Positions 14,590 through 17,504 of a stretch of 17,504 bases of DNA are shown here, one piece after another. The DNA is from an uncultured Nitrososphaerota archaeon (GTDB taxonomy: Bacteria > Bacillota > Clostridia > Oscillospirales > Ruminococcaceae): positions 1 through 17,504 of the forward strand of contig CAKXAF010000008.1 in assembly GCA_934869045.1 (NCBI GenBank), in the 5' to 3' direction. The translations under genes were made by a program, and so were the position numbers. Position 1 is the stretch's first letter, and each line of letters begins with the position of its first letter. The notes beneath the pieces are model-generated. The model was not told the origin of the DNA. It ran no database searches and saw only the letters and a list, made by a program, of their open reading frames with translations.

Positions 14590-14643
14590 CACCCTATCCG
14601 TGTTTTTCTGTAAAATTCCCGCGTTTCTTCAGAAAAGCTCTGG

Positions 14644-14689
14644 AAAAGCCGCCGGTATCTCTCCAAAAAGGGGGATACCGGCGGCTTTT
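14644..14689 (-). terminator. Strong intrinsic terminator after the ABC-F gene
   Basis: AAAAGCCGCCGGTATC (14644-14659) is perfectly complementary to GATACCGGCGGCTTTT (14674-14689), a 16-bp stem with a 14-nt loop and A/U-rich flanks on both sides. It begins 36 nt after the ABC-F stop codon. The symmetrical A and T runs mean it could work in either direction. Confidence 0.85.
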
Positions 14690-14725
14690 GCGCCATTTTT
14701 TCGTTTTTCGGTGAAATCCAGGCAG

Positions 14726-16327
14726 TTATTTCCGATTCTGCTGCTTCCACTCCAGATACTCGTCGTAGGTGCTCAGCCGGTCGATCAGACCGTCCGGAGT
14801 GAACTCCATGATCCGATTGGCCACGGTCTCGACAAACTCGTGGTCGTAAGAGGCAAAGAGGACGATGCCCTTAAACGCAGTAAGGCCGTTGTTCACCGCC
14901 GTGATGGACTCCAGATCCAGGTGGTTGGTGGGTTGGTCGAGAAGCAGCACGTTGGAACCGAACATCATCATCCGGGACAGCATGCAGCGAACCTTTTCGC
15001 CGCCGGAAAGCACCTCCACCGGCTTAAGGACGTCGTCCCCGGAAAAGAGCATCTTCCCCAGAAAACCGCGGAGGTAGCTATCCAGGGCTTCCGGCGGAGC
15101 ATACTGCCGGATCCAATCCAAAATGGAGAGGCGGCAGCCTTCAAAGTAGGCTGAGTTGTCCTTGGGGAAATAGGAACGGCTGGTGCTGATGCCCCATTTG
15201 AAGCTGCCCTCGTCAGGCTCCAGCTCCTCCATCAGAATCTGAAACAGGGTGGTAACGGCAATTTCATTTTCCCCGACAAAGCCCACTTTGTCGCCGCGGT
15301 TGAGCCGGAAGGACACGTGGTCCAGAACCTTCACACCGTCCACGGTCTTGGTGAGATTTTCCACCTCCAGAATCTCCTTGCCCGGCTCCCGATCCATGGT
15401 GAAGCCTACAAAGGGATACCGCCGGGAAGATGCAGGCATTTCCTCCACCGACAGCTTGTCCAAAAGCTTTCGGCGGGAGGTCGCCTGGCGGGATTTGGAC
15501 TTATTGGCGGAGAAGCGGGCGATAAAGCTCTGAAGGTCCTTGATCTTATCCTCTACCTTGCGGTTCTGCTCCTTGATGAGCCGCTGCATCAGCTGGCTGG
15601 ACTCGTACCAGAAGTCGTAGTTGCCCACATAAATCTTGATCTGATTATAGTCTACATCCACAATATGGGTGCAGACGTTGTTCAGGAAGTGCCGATCGTG
15701 AGAGACCACAATAACCGTGCCAGGGTAATCCATGAGGAAATCCTCCAGCCAGGTGATGGAGTCGTTATCCAAATGGTTGGTGGGCTCGTCCAAAAGAATG
15801 ATATCCGGCTCGCCAAACAGCGCTTGGGCCAGCAGGACTTTGACCTTATCCCGCACCGGGAGGCCGGCCATCTGCTGCTCCAGCAGATCCACGGATAGGC
15901 CCAGGCCCTGGAGCAGCTTTCCCGCTTCGGTTTCCGCCTCCCAGCCGTTCATCTCCGAGAACTCATACTCCAACTCGGAGGCCAGGATACCATCCTCTTC
16001 GGAAAAATCCTCCTTGGCGTAAAGGGCGTCCTTCTGCTTCATGATGTCATAGAGCTTCCGGTTGCCCATAATAATGGTGTCCAGAACGGTATAAGCGTCG
16101 AAAGCAAAGTGATCTTGCTTCAGGACGGACATCCGGTTTTTCGCGTCAAGGATGACCTCGCCGCCGGTAGGCTCCAACTCCCCGGAGAGGATGCGCAGGA
16201 AGGTAGACTTTCCCGCACCGTTGGCGCCAATGACGCCGTAGCAGTTGCCTTCGGTAAATTTGAGATCCACATTTTTGAAAAGGGCCTGGCCGCTGAAGCT
16301 CAGGCTGAGATTTGAGACGGTAATCAT
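14726..16327 (-). CDS. ABC-F family ATPase (YkpA/YbiT type) with a degenerate second ATP site
   Basis: This 533-residue soluble protein has two ABC ATPase domains and no membrane segments. ABC-F proteins act on the ribosome, mostly in translation rescue or antibiotic protection. Domain 1 has Walker A GANGAGKST (34-42), Walker B DEPTNHLD (180-187) and H-loop His210, but its signature reads LPVRD (156-160) instead of LSGGQ. A charged linker (about 244-300) follows, as in the family. Domain 2 has an intact signature LSGGE (440-444), but its Walker A reads GENEIAVTT with Val358 in place of Lys, Walker B reads LLDQPTNHLD with Gln465 in place of Glu, and the H-loop reads ASYDHEF with Tyr494 in place of His. 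The ATG at 16327 has AAAGGG 7 nt upstream. An ATG at 16369 would lie almost at the transcription start. The target is unknown. Confidence 0.93.
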   Translation of the reverse strand: MITVSNLSLSFSGQALFKNVDLKFTEGNCYGVIGANGAGKSTFLRILSGELEPTGGEVILDAKNRMSVLKQDHFAFDAYTVLDTIIMGNRKLYDIMKQKDALYAKEDFSEEDGILASELEYEFSEMNGWEAETEAGKLLQGLGLSVDLLEQQMAGLPVRDKVKVLLAQALFGEPDIILLDEPTNHLDNDSITWLEDFLMDYPGTVIVVSHDRHFLNNVCTHIVDVDYNQIKIYVGNYDFWYESSQLMQRLIKEQNRKVEDKIKDLQSFIARFSANKSKSRQATSRRKLLDKLSVEEMPASSRRYPFVGFTMDREPGKEILEVENLTKTVDGVKVLDHVSFRLNRGDKVGFVGENEIAVTTLFQILMEELEPDEGSFKWGISTSRSYFPKDNSAYFEGCRLSILDWIRQYAPPEALDSYLRGFLGKMLFSGDDVLKPVEVLSGGEKVRCMLSRMMMFGSNVLLLDQPTNHLDLESITAVNNGLTAFKGIVLFASYDHEFVETVANRIMEFTPDGLIDRLSTYDEYLEWKQQNRK

Positions 16328-16377
16328 TCCGAAACCCTTTCTGTGCCGTTTTTTGCGGTTCATCCGCATGCCTTTTT

Positions 16378-16386
16378 ATTGTATCA
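16378..16386 (-). promoter_or_regulatory. Extended -10 promoter of the ABC-F gene
   Basis: The minus strand reads TGATACAAT, an extended -10 element with TACAAT at 16378-16383. No good -35 is seen 17 nt upstream, which fits promoters that depend on the TG extension. Transcription would start near 16371, leaving about 44 nt before the ATG at 16327. Confidence 0.5.
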
Positions 16387-16535
16387 CAGGAGGGGACTGG
16401 AAATAAAGACTTTTTGCAAATCTTTTAAAGGTTTCTCAAAACTTTTCCAATTGCTTGCGGAACTTCTGCCCGTTTGGTGGGGAATCCATATTATCCAGGC
16501 CCTTTCCAAACGCTTTCAGGCAGCTTTTCCGTTGA

Positions 16536-17213
16536 TTACTTCCCCTCTCCGTTATTTCCGCTGCGAATCGTATCGAGGTAGCTGTACAATGTAAACTTGG
16601 ATATTTGCAGAAAATCGCAGACCCGCTCATTGGATTTACTGATCAGAAATGCGCCTTTTTTATCAAAGTAACGAAGAAATTCCATTGTCTGCCCCCGGTT
16701 CATCTCGCTGGGCTGGCAGCCGACCATATGGACGCCGTCGTTGAAGAGGAAATCCAGGATCTGTGAGACATCGTCCACGAATATCTCCTTCACCTCTTCC
16801 GGAGCGGTCTCCCCTGTCTCGCTCAGGTCATACTGGTTGTATCCCTTCAAAAAGTCTTCAAATTTGATGGTCTCCGTGATGTCCAGGTTAACACAGAGAG
16901 ATCCGATAACCTTTCCGGAGTCGTTGCGGAAATAGATCGAGGAGGAGCGAAAAATCTTCCCGTCGCGAGTATGCAGCACATAATTAAACCGGTTTCCGTC
17001 CTGGTCCTTGCCGTTGAGCACCTCAAGCCCCAGGTTGGTTCCGCTGCCGCCGATCTTTCTGCCGGTCAGATAGCCATTTCGGATGTCAACGATGGTGTGA
17101 TTGTAGTCCTTTGTCAGATCGTGCAGCACCACTTCGCAGTGAGATCCAAACTGCCTCTCCAAAAGGTCCATAATGCTTTTCAGCAGTTCCCGCTGCTCAT
17201 AAATCGAGTTCAT
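16536..17213 (-). CDS. YheO-like PAS domain/HTH transcriptional regulator
   Basis: This 225-residue cytoplasmic protein has the two-domain plan of the YheO/DauR family. An N-terminal PAS-like domain (about 10-115) includes FGSHCEVVLHDL (22-33) and SSIYFRNDSGKVIGSLCVNL (91-110). A C-terminal helix-turn-helix (about 175-217) includes FLRYFDKKGAFLISKSNERV and CDFLQISKFTLYSYL. DauR itself controls D-arginine catabolism; other members often sit beside amino-acid metabolism, imine deaminase or transporter genes. No such partner is in the window, so the ligand and targets are unknown. GGAGG lies about 6 nt before the ATG. The gene has a strong promoter and a leader of about 115 nt with a terminator-like hairpin. 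It is followed after 208 nt by the ABC-F gene, which has its own promoter candidate. No clear terminator was seen after it. Confidence 0.88.
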   Translation of the reverse strand: MNSIYEQRELLKSIMDLLERQFGSHCEVVLHDLTKDYNHTIVDIRNGYLTGRKIGGSGTNLGLEVLNGKDQDGNRFNYVLHTRDGKIFRSSSIYFRNDSGKVIGSLCVNLDITETIKFEDFLKGYNQYDLSETGETAPEEVKEIFVDDVSQILDFLFNDGVHMVGCQPSEMNRGQTMEFLRYFDKKGAFLISKSNERVCDFLQISKFTLYSYLDTIRSGNNGEGK

Positions 17214-17259
17214 TTTGTTCCTCCATTGTCATCCAAATCTCTTTATTATCGGCAAACGG

Positions 17260-17286
17260 AAAAAATCCGCCCGTTCCGCGGCAGAT
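17260..17286 (-). promoter_or_regulatory. Terminator-like hairpin inside the leader of the YheO-like gene
   Basis: On the minus strand ATCTGCC (17280-17286) pairs with GGCGGAT (17265-17271) over 7 bp with one U-G pair, closing an 8-nt loop, and is followed directly by six T residues (17260-17265). It lies about 45 nt after the predicted transcription start and 46 nt before the ATG, the layout of a transcription attenuator. Segments around it (AACGG with CCGTT) offer a competing fold. Confidence 0.5.
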
Positions 17287-17334
17287 GTTATCGACGTGCA
17301 AAAACGGCAAGACCAGCCGAAAGGTTTCGCTTAT

Positions 17335-17362
17335 ATTATATATACTTTTCCTTAGATGTCAA
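17335..17362 (-). promoter_or_regulatory. Sigma-A promoter of the YheO-like regulator gene
   Basis: On the minus strand a consensus TTGACA (17357-17362) and a consensus TATAAT (17335-17340) are separated by 16 nt. The predicted start is near 17328. The bases ATGTCA of the plus strand occur twice, overlapping the -35 region and about 20 nt upstream, and could be part of an operator; this last point is weak. Confidence 0.75.
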
Positions 17363-17504
17363 TACGATTTTTAATGTCACAAAAATATTTTGCTGCTTTT
17401 CATGAAATAGGATGGCCATTTCATCCTTAATATTTCGAAAATCAGAAAAATATTTTTATTTTAAAGGTTTCTGGTTGATTTTTTCAAACAAATAGTTATA
17501 ATTG
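17363..17504. other. AT-rich upstream region, no gene seen
   Basis: The last 142 bases are very AT-rich and hold no supported gene. One inverted repeat is visible, ATGAAAT (17402-17408) with ATTTCAT (17418-17424), overlapping a second possible pairing of GGATG (17410-17414) with CATCC (17422-17426). It may be a terminator, an operator for the downstream regulator, or chance. Confidence 0.35.

Overview
The window looks like chromosome of a low-GC-phylum (Bacillota) anaerobe of the class Clostridia, probably an Oscillospiraceae-type gut bacterium. This is inferred from the recJ-rel-dtd-MBL-hemZ gene order, strong AGGAGG-type ribosome binding sites, a SpoVB-like flippase, clostridial-style Cys-rich surface protein sequence, and GC-rich coding DNA with AT-rich intergenic spacers. 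No RNA genes, CRISPR arrays or intact mobile elements were found.

Layout, left to right. (1) 1-897, minus: 5' part of a SpoVB/MurJ-like lipid flippase gene that runs off the left edge. (2) 991-1455, minus: a small coiled-coil/zinc-ribbon protein with its own good promoter. (3) 1556-9305, minus: a tightly packed six-gene operon read from one promoter at 9355-9383: recJ, bifunctional (p)ppGpp synthetase/hydrolase, dtd, MBL-fold hydrolase, hemZ and a uridine-kinase-like P-loop kinase. Spacing is between +15 and -29 nt throughout. It joins DNA repair, stringent response and tRNA quality control, in the order seen in many Bacillota but without apt between recJ and rel. (4) 9465-11423, plus: feoB, divergent from the operon and without a visible feoA. 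(5) 11499-12367, minus: a genomic scar in which the secreted N-terminal part of a beta-helix-like surface protein is joined out of frame to the C-terminal part of an EAL (c-di-GMP phosphodiesterase) domain. (6) 12368-12938: AT-rich spacer with a GC-rich structured block and a two-way terminator. (7) 12939-14267, minus: mgtE, behind a roughly 290-nt highly structured leader that ends in a hairpin covering the ribosome binding site. (8) 14726-16327, minus: an ABC-F ATPase of the YkpA/YbiT type whose second composite ATP site has lost its key residues. (9) 16536-17213, minus: a YheO-like PAS/HTH regulator with a strong promoter and a terminator-like hairpin in its leader.

The most notable items are the mgtE leader, which shows none of the M-box blocks I know; the ABC-F protein, whose degeneracy falls on a single composite ATPase site; and the surface protein/EAL junction. 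Everything here was read by eye. Family calls rest on motifs and RNA structures on visible complementarity, not on searches or folding calculations.
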